Assembly (NCBI GenBank): GCA_022822085.1
Contig: JAJECK010000002.1
Span: 1 to 42,807 of the forward strand
Direction: 5' to 3'
DNA from: Candidatus Poribacteria bacterium
GTDB lineage: Bacteria > Poribacteria > WGA-4E > WGA-3G
DNA length: 42,807 nucleotides
A model generated the notes under the pieces. The model saw only the letters and a program-made list of their open reading frames with translations. It did no database searches and was not told the origin of the DNA. The position numbers were made by a program, and so were the translations under genes. Positions 8,175-17,058 of the stretch are shown here, piece after piece (the first letter of the stretch is position 1; every line of letters begins with the position of its first letter).

Positions 8175-8223
8175 TAATTTGTAATAAATTTAAGATTATT
8201 TGAATCTCAAGATACGTAGAAAG

Positions 8224-9174
8224 TCATTGACTCAACATTTTCTCACGATGCCATGCAAAAGCTTCTTTTGCTGGATACAGTTCTTGCTGTTCCGGTAAAA
8301 GAATCTCTTTACCATTGAGAGATGCTAATTTCCATTCAGCGGGTCCATTTTCAGTCATAAGGTCAGAGACAGTAACATAAAAGGACTCGTCCACCGAAAA
8401 CAGAAATCTATCAAATGCCCAATGGTGTAATTTGCAAAGTGAAATTCCATTCCGCACATCATCATTATTAGAATTCGTAAACGGAATGATGTGTGCAGCT
8501 TCAGTAACACTCTCTCCATTCAATGTTAAAATCTGCAGTTTGCAGACCACACATGTATAGTCGTATATTCTCATGATAGCACGTCGAAATCCAGGTTCAC
8601 GGATTTTCTTGTCGCTTTCAATTGGTTCATCAAGTTCTATTGAAAATTCGTGTTGAACATAATTCAATAGTTCCTGACTAAAACCACTAATCTGCTGTTC
8701 TTCTGAAATAATCCTTTGGATTTCATTCAATCTATGAGGCAAGTATTTGTCAATAAGCGTTTTCCGTAATATCTCTCTCTCCAAAGGTTGATTCAGTAGA
8801 GCAAAGAGATCTTCATCAAGACTTGCATGTGATATAATCTTACGGAGTTGAGAAAAGGTCTTAATTTGAGTGACGACTTCCAAGGCTTTTTCATAATCAG
8901 GATTTGGGTGATGATGCCAGAAACTGCGACTTTTTAGGTGGAAGAATGGTAATGCGATATTGGGTTTCCTATTAGTGATGCTATTCCAGTACTTCAGAAA
9001 CACTTCAACTAAATGTGGTGAGGGAGGAATCTCGTTGTTTTCAATCTGTCCTTGCTCAATCTGTTCAATAATTGACAGCAAAAGTACAGGTTGGTGTGGT
9101 GCATTCCCATGTGCTCTATCAATGCGTAAACTACTAAACTCTCTAATGTATTTCTGAAGAATCTCGTTAGCCAT
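8224..9174 (-). CDS. HNH endonuclease, possible phosphorothioate-DNA restriction enzyme
   Basis: A protein of about 316 residues starting at ATG 9174; the frame extends to TTG 9198 but has no better signal there. The C-terminal part holds a zinc-supported HNH fold: CVVCKLQ, then TEAAHIIPF, then RNGISLCKLHHWAFDRF, with the catalytic His in AHI. The N-terminal part (HGNAPHQPVLLLSIIEQIEQG, later LPFFHLKSRSFW) resembles the sulfur-binding domain of ScoMcrA-like enzymes that cleave phosphorothioated DNA. That match is from memory of motif style and not a proven alignment. The gene stands alone, with no dnd genes in the window. Confidence is high for HNH nuclease and moderate for the N-terminal role. 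Confidence 0.8.
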   Translation of the reverse strand: MANEILQKYIREFSSLRIDRAHGNAPHQPVLLLSIIEQIEQGQIENNEIPPSPHLVEVFLKYWNSITNRKPNIALPFFHLKSRSFWHHHPNPDYEKALEVVTQIKTFSQLRKIISHASLDEDLFALLNQPLEREILRKTLIDKYLPHRLNEIQRIISEEQQISGFSQELLNYVQHEFSIELDEPIESDKKIREPGFRRAIMRIYDYTCVVCKLQILTLNGESVTEAAHIIPFTNSNNDDVRNGISLCKLHHWAFDRFLFSVDESFYVTVSDLMTENGPAEWKLASLNGKEILLPEQQELYPAKEAFAWHREKMLSQ

Positions 9175-9241
9175 ATTTATAATACCGAGGATTGACAATG
9201 TTCATTCTAAAACGGCAACCATAGCATTTGAATACTGAATT

Positions 9242-11752
9242 CTACTTCCGCAACAACATCCTCCGCGTTGCACGAAAACCCCCAGCAGAGAAGGTATAAA
9301 CATAAACACCACTCGCAACCAACTCACCCCTATCATTCTTTCCATCCCAATAAGCAGCATTATCCTTGCCAAAGTATGTCCCCGCAGACCGATGCCCCAA
9401 ATCTAACGTCCTGACAACATGACCACGCATATCATATATCATTATCCTCACATCAGCATCAGAGGTTAACTGATATGGTATCCACGTCTCTGGATTAAAA
9501 GGATTTGGATAGTTTGCCAACAGACGTGTTTCAGTCGGCATCATAACAGTGAGAAGTTGTTCAAGTTTTTCAATACCATTTTCAACGATAGTCCCTCTAA
9601 ACGGCAAACCTTTAGCTTGATCAATCCATTGTTGTATAGCTATTGGGTTGAGAGACGGTATACGATGTAAATTGGTTGGCGCAGCAGTGTCACCCGCATT
9701 AAGTTCGTTCACTACCAATAGTAAATCAATAATATTCACTACACCATCCCTATTCACATCAGGATTTGGATTGACACTACCCATAACGGTTTTACCAAAG
9801 TGTGCTGCAACAAGCACAAGATCAGCAATGTCCACCGTTCCATCTCCGTTGACATCTATACGGTTCACAGCGGATGTCCCTTCGCCTACTATAAGGACAT
9901 ATTCTTGACGTGTGATATTTCCATAGACATCAATGACCTGTAATTGAACCCTATTCATTGGATATGAAGTCAATGATGAAATGTCAAATTCTACTGCAGA
10001 ACTTTGGGTATCTATACGTTGACAACTATGTAATTTTGTCCCGGTCGCTGGATCATCATCGGTTGTGGGAACAAGCAGCTGAACCTGATGGATACCGTCA
10101 AGATCAGTTATTTGGAATATAATCGAAAAATCAGATGCATTCGGTGGATAAGTATCAGATGTAAGGATGTGTATTGATGTTAGGTTGTTGAAAGTAATGT
10201 TATCTGTATTGAAAAAGCGACTCGCACTCAACCATTCTGTAGCACAGTGGGAAAACTGATTCGGACTATCACCGTAAGACATGATGTAACTATCGTCTCG
10301 GAAATCGTGGTCCAAACCAAATGCATGACCGAGTTCATGTGCTGTTACAATCTTACCGACTTCCTCATCAAAACAATCACCGGAAGCGGGAATCACCGCA
10401 TATCCACTATGAGATTTCACTTGATGTTCCAGTCCAATCCAACGACTACCGCCTACACCACATACATGTTCTTCCTCAATTGCCTGACTACTTAATTCCG
10501 CAACGATAAGATATATGTGTCTATCCATATCAAACTGAGTGGAGACTTCATTTAGAATCTTGTTTGTCGTATCTGTCAGATAATAAAAGTCGCTAAAGTT
10601 TCCCTTGACTTGATATACAACGGTTTGCGCGTTCTCATCAGTTTCAATGGTAAATGTTTTACGACCATATCCAGACGCTTCCATCTGGTCAGCATATAGG
10701 TTTTGTACGTCCTTGATGAGACTATCAAGTTTCGTCCACATATCAAACTGAGCAGTCCGGTTAGATGGGACGAAATAGATAATACGCACCATATCGGTTG
10801 TATCTGTCTGAAAAGAGGAAATATCCCAGAGACGTAATGTGCCATCACTGCCACTACTCGTTAGGAATGTTCCATCAGGAGAAAATGAAGTTGATAATAC
10901 CCATCCTACATGTCCAAGTAGAGTGGTAATTTGTTCTCCTGTGCGTGTTGACCACAGGTTCACGGCTTCATAATCAGTACCTGCTAAAATGCTCCCATCT
11001 GGAGAAAAACTAAGACCTGAGACTGTACCAGCTGTTGCCAAGGTGCCTATTAAATCCCAATTCGGTAATCTCCACAGTTTAACACTTCCATTATATCCAC
11101 CACTGGCGAGGATTTGGTCATCTGGCGAGAACTTCAAGGCAGTTATAAAATCAGCATCACCTCTAAATTGAGCGATGTTTTTCCGTGTTTGAAGATTCCG
11201 GACTGTAATTTGGCCACTGGTGTCACCCATAGCAAGATATTTTCCATCAGATGAGAATTCAACTGCAAAAATCCAATTACTATGTCTAATCGTCATTATC
11301 TCTCTGAGAGTATGTATATCCCACATCTTGACGTGTAGTCCAGCAGATACGATCTTCTGACCATCTGGTGAGAAAGTAACCACTTTGATTTGCGCTCGGA
11401 ATCGGTCAGTAGCATGAGTTAACGTAGAAAGATGTCGCTTGCCAGGTACATCCCACAATTTCATTGTTGTGTCATCACTACCGCTAACAAGATATTTGCC
11501 ATCAGGTGAAAAAGCAATGGAATTAACTATTTCTCTATGATTACCTAAGGTTGTTACAACCCCTTCATCCAAATCCCACAATTTTATTGTGTGATTGCCA
11601 CCTGCACTCGCAATCAGTGAAGAATTAATTGGAGAATATGCAACAGAATAGACACTACCACCATGGATCAATGTAGAGTGTTCCTGCGCGGAGGTGGACA
11701 TACAGAAAATAATGCCTATAAAGATTGAAAAAAACAAGGATTTACGCAGCAT
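9242..11752 (-). CDS. Secreted WD40-metallopeptidase-dockerin protein with C-terminal sorting module
   Basis: An 836-residue multidomain exported protein. Order: signal peptide (1-22), a WD40 propeller of about seven blades (28-315), a linker domain shared with the paralogue at 24632-26737, a metzincin-type zinc protease site HELGHAFGLDH (about 469-479) with Met-turn SYIMSYG, a dockerin-like pair of calcium loops (DVNGDGTVDIADLV and DVNRDGVVNIIDLL, about 634-685), and a FlgD-like/type IX-like sorting module (about 745-836) starting NYPNPFNPETWIPYQL and ending MLLRK. All three zinc ligands and the catalytic Glu are present, so it should be active. It likely acts at or outside the cell surface; the propeller may select the protein target. 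No clear ribosome site precedes the ATG. Confidence 0.88.
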   Translation of the reverse strand: MLRKSLFFSIFIGIIFCMSTSAQEHSTLIHGGSVYSVAYSPINSSLIASAGGNHTIKLWDLDEGVVTTLGNHREIVNSIAFSPDGKYLVSGSDDTTMKLWDVPGKRHLSTLTHATDRFRAQIKVVTFSPDGQKIVSAGLHVKMWDIHTLREIMTIRHSNWIFAVEFSSDGKYLAMGDTSGQITVRNLQTRKNIAQFRGDADFITALKFSPDDQILASGGYNGSVKLWRLPNWDLIGTLATAGTVSGLSFSPDGSILAGTDYEAVNLWSTRTGEQITTLLGHVGWVLSTSFSPDGTFLTSSGSDGTLRLWDISSFQTDTTDMVRIIYFVPSNRTAQFDMWTKLDSLIKDVQNLYADQMEASGYGRKTFTIETDENAQTVVYQVKGNFSDFYYLTDTTNKILNEVSTQFDMDRHIYLIVAELSSQAIEEEHVCGVGGSRWIGLEHQVKSHSGYAVIPASGDCFDEEVGKIVTAHELGHAFGLDHDFRDDSYIMSYGDSPNQFSHCATEWLSASRFFNTDNITFNNLTSIHILTSDTYPPNASDFSIIFQITDLDGIHQVQLLVPTTDDDPATGTKLHSCQRIDTQSSAVEFDISSLTSYPMNRVQLQVIDVYGNITRQEYVLIVGEGTSAVNRIDVNGDGTVDIADLVLVAAHFGKTVMGSVNPNPDVNRDGVVNIIDLLLVVNELNAGDTAAPTNLHRIPSLNPIAIQQWIDQAKGLPFRGTIVENGIEKLEQLLTVMMPTETRLLANYPNPFNPETWIPYQLTSDADVRIMIYDMRGHVVRTLDLGHRSAGTYFGKDNAAYWDGKNDRGELVASGVYVYTFSAGGFRATRRMLLRK

Positions 11753-11841
11753 GAATTTGTAGTTGATATGTAATGTAATAATTTTATCAGATAGTGCGCG
11801 GCACGGAGACCACGCGCTACAATGTGAGATGGAATACGATA

Positions 11842-12909
11842 CTAATAACGCGCTCTGTCTTCAGGTTTAATAATGTCTTCACCGATTGAAACACCTAAAT
11901 TATCCGCAGATTCATGAAGTTGATTCTTGATTGTATCCGGTATTTCTATACCATTCTTTAGACGTTCAGTGCGATAGCGTGATTCATAATCTCCTGGTGC
12001 TAATACTTCATCAAAACCAGCAGCAGGAGTTGTAGATTTGATAACATCTAAAAATGCCCTCACCCCTTTTTGGTAGTCTGTTATAGTAGTAAATGTATTA
12101 ACATCAATAGCCTGCATAAAGATACCACTCATCTCACCTGTATCTGCGTTGAATGTTCCTGCCAATCCGCCAAGAAGGCATGTTAACATCGCGAGTGCAT
12201 ATCCTTTATGCCTACCAAATGCTAAGAGTGCCCCGCCATCATAGAAATCGGCAGGTTTAACACTCGGTTCACCGTGTTTATCTAAAATACACCCTTCCGG
12301 TAATTCAGTTCCCTTGCTCCGGGCGACTTGTATTTTCCCTTCCGCAATCATACTCGTTGCATAGTCTACAATGAACGGTGTTTCATCTCCTGTCGGCACA
12401 CCGATAGCGATAGGATTGGTACTAAATGTTCCCTCTGCCCCGCCATAAGGCACTGTCGGACCGGCACCTTTCCCTCCCTTGCCAACGGTGATAAGTCCAA
12501 TACAACCTGCTTTGGCAGCATCTTCAGCATATTCACCTAAACGTCCAATATGTCCTGTATTGAAGATACTCACACAACATGTAGCAGAAATCTTTGCTTT
12601 TGCAATTGCTTTCTGCATTGCCCATCGAGAAACGTAGTGTCCAAAACAATTGTTCCCATCAATACGTAAGGTGTTTGCAGTTTCAGCAGCAACTTCAGGT
12701 TCAGCAGAAGGTTTTATGTGTCCAGACTCAATCCCTCTGAGATATGCGGGGATACGAAGTACACCGTGTGAATCATGACCTGCTAAATGTGCATTCACGA
12801 GAATCTCCGCAACATCATTTGCAATATGGTCTGATGTCCCAGCTGCAACAAAGATTGTGCGTGAAATCGCATGAAGATATGGTGCCAAAAATAGATGTGT
12901 CTTTTCCAT
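11842..12909 (-). CDS. Ldh-family (malate/L-lactate/ureidoglycolate) NAD(P)-dependent dehydrogenase
   Basis: A 355-residue cytosolic oxidoreductase of the type-2 malate/lactate dehydrogenase family (MdH/YlbC/AllD fold). Family features: an early segment HLAGHDSHGVLRIP with the conserved DSHG, the central cofactor region (TVGKGGKGAGPTVPYGG and STNPIAIGVPTG), VDYATSMIAEGKI, and the C-terminal FGRHKGYALAMLTCLLGG. These enzymes reduce or oxidise 2-oxo/2-hydroxy acids. The length matches the family. It is transcribed alone from a strong promoter at 12970-12997. The substrate cannot be told from sequence; sugar-acid or hydroxy-acid catabolism would suit the neighbouring carbohydrate-type genes. Confidence 0.88.
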   Translation of the reverse strand: MEKTHLFLAPYLHAISRTIFVAAGTSDHIANDVAEILVNAHLAGHDSHGVLRIPAYLRGIESGHIKPSAEPEVAAETANTLRIDGNNCFGHYVSRWAMQKAIAKAKISATCCVSIFNTGHIGRLGEYAEDAAKAGCIGLITVGKGGKGAGPTVPYGGAEGTFSTNPIAIGVPTGDETPFIVDYATSMIAEGKIQVARSKGTELPEGCILDKHGEPSVKPADFYDGGALLAFGRHKGYALAMLTCLLGGLAGTFNADTGEMSGIFMQAIDVNTFTTITDYQKGVRAFLDVIKSTTPAAGFDEVLAPGDYESRYRTERLKNGIEIPDTIKNQLHESADNLGVSIGEDIIKPEDRARY

Positions 12910-12969
12910 AGAATACGTCCTTTGTTATATCAAACCCTGTAAGCAACTTCTGTTATAGAATCTGTTCAT

Positions 12970-12997
12970 ATTATATTCAATTATCTTATTTTGTCAA
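12970..12997 (-). promoter_or_regulatory. Strong promoter of the Ldh-family gene
   Basis: On the minus strand a consensus -35 TTGACA (12997-12992) and consensus -10 TATAAT (12975-12970) lie 16 bases apart, about 60 bases upstream of the start codon at 12909. A 16-bp box, AAATCTAAATAACCCT on the minus strand (13032-13017), ends 19 bases upstream of the -35; the same arrangement recurs at two other promoters. Confidence 0.75.
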
Positions 12998-13444
12998 TCA
13001 AAACGGGTGCGAAAACAGGGTTATTTAGATTTAAGGCTTCCTTAATCATTACAATTCTTGTCTCGTGGAAGTTGAGTTTTCAATAGAAAATGCCGCACTC
13101 CAGCGGAGTGCTATGTCTATAGAAAACGGTTTGCACACATGCTCGCACTCCAGCGGAGTGCTATGTGCCGGAAATCACGGACCGCTCCGCTGGAGCGGAG
13201 ATGTCAGCACATAATATCAACTCACGTTTGGAAAAATTGTCCAAAGTTTAGTAATATTAAGTCCCTGAAGCGGAGCAATCACTGTATTAAGTGAAGTTAT
13301 TGATTCTTGTTTGAATCAGGATTTTCAGGATAAGATATTCATAATGTTGAAAATGTGGTATAATTGACTATCAACAGACATCAGTTTATCATAATTTTTT
13401 GCACCCATTTTAATCTCAGTAAGACTCTTATAAGGAGGGTTGTT
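12998..13444. other. Intergenic region with palindromic repeats
   Basis: No protein-coding gene is supported here. From left to right it holds the box upstream of the Ldh-gene promoter (13017-13032), an array of GC-rich palindromes (13095-13200), an AT-rich stretch, and a possible extended -10 promoter TGG-TATAAT (13356-13364) for the LamG gene that starts at 13445. Confidence 0.6.
13095..13200 (+). repeat. Palindrome array, CACTCC-AGC-GGAGTG type
   Basis: GCACTCCAGCGGAGTGCTATGT occurs at 13095 and again exactly 50 bases later at 13145; a related palindrome CTCCGCTGGAGCGGAG follows near 13185. The first copy continues CTATAGAAAACG, the same tail found after the GTCCC-type palindromes at 24214-24486 and 38704-38790, so it belongs to the same repeat family with a different stem. 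Confidence 0.7.
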
Positions 13445-14389
13445 ATGTATTTACAAAAATTTCTTTTTATCCTAACAGTGCAATGCATTTTGTGTTGCAT
13501 ATCCTACGCATCAACTATTGTGACAGATGGATTGGTCAGTTATTGGACATTTGACTTACAAAACATAGACGATGGGATTGCAGAAGATATTTGGGGAGAA
13601 AACGATGCAACGATTAAGGGAAACGCTACGATCTCAGATGGACATTTGAGACAAGGACTTGCATTAGACGGCGACGGAGATTATGTGGTCCTCTCAAATG
13701 TTGGAAACTTTCAAACACAAACAGGTCCGTGGACAGTAGAATTCTGGTTCAAAACCAGCAACAAAAGCAAGATCAGCACACTATTCAAAGTAATTGAACC
13801 CCCTTGTGCAAAAAGAGGTAATGGATGGGGTATAAATATACACGGTTCTCGAATTGTTAATTTTCATTTTGGACCACCCCCTCAAGAACCTGTTGTAGTT
13901 GGAAAAGTTAATGACGGATTGAAACATGATGAAGATTCCATAATGTTTCAAAAAGCTTCCAAATTGGGTAAGAATAGTTGTGGTTCTGGTTCCATCACAA
14001 TAAATATGCCGATTTCAGATGGTAAATGGCATCACTTAGTTTATGTAAGTGGCGCACTTTATGTTGGCACAACGGGTCAGGAGTGGAGCGAGGACATACT
14101 GTACATAGACAACATCCGGATGCGTATATTTGGATCTTCTAATGTAAATCCAGCCAATAACATACAGTATACACTACCTGTTTATCTGGGAGCAACAAAC
14201 AACAATGGCACTGCAGACAGGTTTTTTACGGGAATTATTGATGAGGTGCGAGTATATAACCGGGCACTCATTCATAGGGAAGTGACCCGAAATTACCTAT
14301 CTCGTTTCGGACTCTCTGTTGAACCTACAGAAAAATTGCCAATGATTTGGGGACAACACAAACAAACGACATATAAAGGTAGATTTTAG
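13445..14389 (+). CDS. Secreted LamG/concanavalin-like domain protein
   Basis: A 314-residue exported protein. The start is ATG 13445, preceded by AAGGAGGG; longer upstream starts lack any signal. A signal peptide (about 1-22, ending near SYAS) is followed by one LamG-type jelly-roll: VSYWTFD, a GLALDGDGDYVVLSN segment, TVEFWFKTSN, DGKWHHLVYV and IDEVRVYNRAL. Such domains bind glycans or act as adhesion modules. A roughly 40-residue Cys-containing insert interrupts the jelly-roll, around residues 115-185. The C-terminus (VEPTEKLPMIWGQHKQ) matches that of the next gene (VEPVSRLTTMWGKIKQ), although the domains in front differ. An extracellular glycan-binding role is inferred. Confidence 0.82.
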   Translation: MYLQKFLFILTVQCILCCISYASTIVTDGLVSYWTFDLQNIDDGIAEDIWGENDATIKGNATISDGHLRQGLALDGDGDYVVLSNVGNFQTQTGPWTVEFWFKTSNKSKISTLFKVIEPPCAKRGNGWGINIHGSRIVNFHFGPPPQEPVVVGKVNDGLKHDEDSIMFQKASKLGKNSCGSGSITINMPISDGKWHHLVYVSGALYVGTTGQEWSEDILYIDNIRMRIFGSSNVNPANNIQYTLPVYLGATNNNGTADRFFTGIIDEVRVYNRALIHREVTRNYLSRFGLSVEPTEKLPMIWGQHKQTTYKGRF

Positions 14390-14417
14390 AATCAATTTTA
14401 CATAAGCGTATTGTGAA

Positions 14418-14469
14418 AGTGAACTCCGATTCCCGAAAATACAAGTTAAGTCACGATTCGGAGTTCACT
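14418..14469. terminator. Hairpin downstream of the LamG gene
   Basis: AGTGAACTCCGA (14418-14429) pairs perfectly with TCGGAGTTCACT (14458-14469). It begins 29 bases after the stop codon. The 28-base loop is long and there is no T-run, so it may be a repeat rather than a true intrinsic terminator. Confidence 0.35.
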
Positions 14470-14470
14470 C

Positions 14471-14612
14471 CTAATGAACTTTGACAATCAAAATCGGTAG
14501 TTGAATACGTAGGGGTTGGGTTCCCCAACGCGCTTGGTTTGTGAGTTTCTGTAGATCGGGCGTGGAAACCACCTCGGACGAATACCCAACTTGAACGTCA
14601 AAAGTCATTAGG
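14471..14612 (+). mobile_element. MITE-like element, family A, copy 1
   Basis: A 142-bp element with imperfect inverted ends: CCTAATGAACTTTGAC (14471-14486) against GTCAAAAGTCATTAGG (14597-14612), 14 of 16 pairing. Inside is the palindrome GTTGGGTTCCCCAAC. A second copy lies at 29342-29474 in the same orientation with very similar sequence. It encodes nothing and has the design of a non-autonomous miniature transposon. Confidence 0.7.
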
Positions 14613-14665
14613 TGAGATGTCTTTTTATATATTTTGAATAATCTTAATAATAAGGAACAAATACC

Positions 14666-15655
14666 ATGAAAAATTTATTCCTCTCATTGTGTATATGTCT
14701 GACATTTTTGTATCCGTTCACCTTGTATGCAGATGTTTCTGGTGAAATGGTCATAGTGCATCCAACAAAGCCGCGCGAACTCTGGATAACACATGCCGAT
14801 AATAATACCAAAATCGAACACATCTACACACATAAATCAGAGTCTAATTTCCACATCATAGACGTTGTCTGTCAAAAGGACGGGGATTATATCGCTTTTT
14901 TAGGCAGATATGGCGACGAAGCAGCAGGTGAATATAAACACAATATCTATCTGATTGATAGAAGCCAACCTGACGAACCTGCGATCAATATCACAAAAGA
15001 TCGTTTTGCACTCATCCATCGACGAGGATTCGACATTTCAAAATTCGGTGATGTAGTGTTTTCTTTTTCAGATGCACGAGAGAGACAAACGAAAGGCATA
15101 TACCTCATACAACATAGTGAGTTGCAGCAGGAAAAACCTTTTACGAAACTGTTAGTCGCGGATGGACGGGCTCCGGTATGGTTTCCAGATGGAAAAAGGA
15201 TCGCATATTACGAAGGAAATACTATCAGTTTTATGACGGTTGAAACCTTCAAGAAAAACAATTTGGATGGATGGGGGTCATATCCAATAGTTTCTCCAGA
15301 TGGACGTTATGTCGCAATAACACACAGCTTTTTCGGTGCTACATTCGAAATTGCACTCTATTCAATTTCAACACAAAATTTACTGTCAACAAGTGATCTC
15401 ATCCACAATAGTATTTTTGTTGACTTCAAATGGTCCCCTGATGGAAAACATATTGTATATACAAGATACTTCGGGGGTAAGCACTACAAAGTATCTTTCA
15501 ATCCAAGCACACGCAAATTAGGGAAGCAGATAGAATTTTTGGAGGATGAGTTCTTGGATGACCATGTCTTAGTGTATGATTGGACTTATCAAGGGACATA
15601 TCCGGTTGAACCCGTTTCCCGCTTGACCACAATGTGGGGAAAGATCAAACAGTGA
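14666..15655 (+). CDS. Exported TolB-like beta-propeller protein
   Basis: A 329-residue protein with a signal peptide (about 1-23, ending YALYADVS-like at LYADV). Repeats of the PD40/TolB type are visible: APVWFPDGKRIAYYEGN, YPIVSPDGRYVAITHS and FKWSPDGKHIVYTRY. It should fold as a six- or seven-bladed propeller in the periplasm or outside. No pal, tolA or other Tol genes are near, so it is not the canonical TolB. The C-terminal end VEPVSRLTTMWGKIKQ mirrors the upstream LamG protein. AAGGAAC lies before the ATG. The ligand is unknown. Confidence 0.78.
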   Translation: MKNLFLSLCICLTFLYPFTLYADVSGEMVIVHPTKPRELWITHADNNTKIEHIYTHKSESNFHIIDVVCQKDGDYIAFLGRYGDEAAGEYKHNIYLIDRSQPDEPAINITKDRFALIHRRGFDISKFGDVVFSFSDARERQTKGIYLIQHSELQQEKPFTKLLVADGRAPVWFPDGKRIAYYEGNTISFMTVETFKKNNLDGWGSYPIVSPDGRYVAITHSFFGATFEIALYSISTQNLLSTSDLIHNSIFVDFKWSPDGKHIVYTRYFGGKHYKVSFNPSTRKLGKQIEFLEDEFLDDHVLVYDWTYQGTYPVEPVSRLTTMWGKIKQ

Positions 15656-15665
15656 AAACTCCAAG

Positions 15666-15886
15666 GTTATTTAGTTTTAAAATTGTAGGGTGTTGAGTTT
15701 TACTAATAGTTAGACTTAGATTCCATCATTGCATAGTAGTAGGCACACTCCGTGTGCCGTAATCTCTTCTCGGTGGACGGCACACGGAGTGTGCCTACTA
15801 CCATGTCGGTTTCGCAGCTAATACCTGACCTACAATACAGGAACATCTGTGATAAAATGCATCAAAATCTTTAAAAACTAAATAAC
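15666..15886. mobile_element. MITE-like element with perfect internal hairpin
   Basis: A 221-bp segment is bounded by GTTATTTAGTTTTAAA (15666-15681) and its near-complement ending CTAAATAAC (15870-15886). Inside, a perfect 24-bp inverted repeat (15736-15759 and 15778-15801, 18-base loop) carries the palindromic word CACACTCCGTGTG. The right edge holds the AAAACTAAATAAC box that precedes the promoter of the next gene. The mobile nature is inferred from architecture. Confidence 0.55.
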
Positions 15887-15908
15887 TCTGGTGAGAACTC
15901 CTCTATTG

Positions 15909-15937
15909 TTGAAAAGTCTGAAAGAAACTGCTATACT
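15909..15937 (+). promoter_or_regulatory. Promoter of the sialidase-like gene
   Basis: TTGAAA (15909-15914), 17 bases, TATACT (15932-15937), ending 31 bases before the ATG at 15969. The box AAAACTAAATAACTCT (15874-15889) lies 19 bases upstream of the -35. The same hexamers and spacing occur at the toxin promoter at 42191. Confidence 0.7.
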
Positions 15938-15968
15938 ACACTAATAGAGAAACAGTTGGAGAATAAAT

Positions 15969-17057
15969 ATGCAGCAAGTTACAATATATCGTGAAACGGG
16001 ACGTTATGCGGGTTGGCCAGCGAATTACGGTATTTGGTCATGGGACAATGAAATCGTTGTTGGCTTTACAGTTGGATACCATAAATCTGATGCAGGTTTT
16101 CATAGACGCGACAGAGACAAACCTTTTACTGCAATGCAAGCACGCAGCGCAGACGGTGGAGAAACGTGGACGGTATCAGAGACTCCTTGCCGCATTCCTG
16201 GTACAGGCACGTTGTCTGCAGACGAACATGTGCAAGACAAACATAGAAACCAAGATGAATCTACCTTTAGTAATGCGCATAGCGTTAACCTAGAACATCC
16301 GGATTTCGCGATGATGTGCAGCAGATCAGGTCTCAAAGCAGGAGCGAAATCATGGTTTTATACCTCAACAGATCGCTGTCACAGTTGGGATGGTCCATTT
16401 CAACTGCCGATGTTCGGTTATACCGGTATTGCAGCACGCACTGACTATCTTATCACAGATGCCGATGAATGTTTACTGTTTCTAACTGCATCTAAATCGG
16501 ATGGCGGAGAAGGTTTGATATTCTGTGCACAAACGACTGATGGTGGAAAATCGTTTTCATTACTATCACAAATTGGTCCTGAACCTGACGGGTTTGCAAT
16601 CATGCCCGCAAGTGTTCGACTTTCTGATACACGGGTTTTAGTGGCTGTGCGGTGTCGTGGAAAAAGCAAGCAGTCCAACAGAGATTGGGAACAACTGAAT
16701 AATTGGATTGATTTATATGCTTCGGATGATAACGGAGAAACATGGCATTATATGAACCAACCTGTTGAGAATACTGGTCGTGGTGGAAATCCACCTACAT
16801 TGACACGATTGTTGGACGGTAGACTGTGTTTAACTTACGGATACCGAGATGCACCGCACCGAATCTGTGCAAAGTTGAGTTCAGATGATGGGAGGAGTTG
16901 GGGAGAAGAGATAGTTTTGCGTGATAATGGTGGTGACCACGATATTGGGTACCCACGCACTGTGCAACGACCCGATGGTGTTATTGTAACCGTCTACTAT
17001 TTTGATGAAGAACCTGATGGGGAACGATTTATTGAAGCAACACTGTGGCAGCCATAA
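15969..17057 (+). CDS. Sialidase/BNR-repeat six-bladed propeller protein
   Basis: A 362-residue protein with five Asp-box motifs spaced along the chain: SADGGETW, STDRCHSW, TTDGGKSF, SDDNGETW and SDDGRSW. This is the signature of the sialidase (GH33-like) superfamily propeller. No signal peptide is seen, so it acts in the cytoplasm or leaves by another route. The arginine triad of true sialidases cannot be assigned with confidence, and many Asp-box proteins act on other glycans. TTGGAGAA precedes the ATG. It is transcribed from its own promoter and ends one base before the converging ABC permease gene. A glycan-processing role is likely; the substrate is unknown. Confidence 0.8.
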   Translation: MQQVTIYRETGRYAGWPANYGIWSWDNEIVVGFTVGYHKSDAGFHRRDRDKPFTAMQARSADGGETWTVSETPCRIPGTGTLSADEHVQDKHRNQDESTFSNAHSVNLEHPDFAMMCSRSGLKAGAKSWFYTSTDRCHSWDGPFQLPMFGYTGIAARTDYLITDADECLLFLTASKSDGGEGLIFCAQTTDGGKSFSLLSQIGPEPDGFAIMPASVRLSDTRVLVAVRCRGKSKQSNRDWEQLNNWIDLYASDDNGETWHYMNQPVENTGRGGNPPTLTRLLDGRLCLTYGYRDAPHRICAKLSSDDGRSWGEEIVLRDNGGDHDIGYPRTVQRPDGVIVTVYYFDEEPDGERFIEATLWQP

Positions 17058-17058
17058 A

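Noticed and set aside
15736-15801. Intrinsic terminator of the TolB-like gene
   Set aside because: The stem is perfect, but there is no T-run and it sits centrally inside an inverted-end element, so a repeat is the better explanation.
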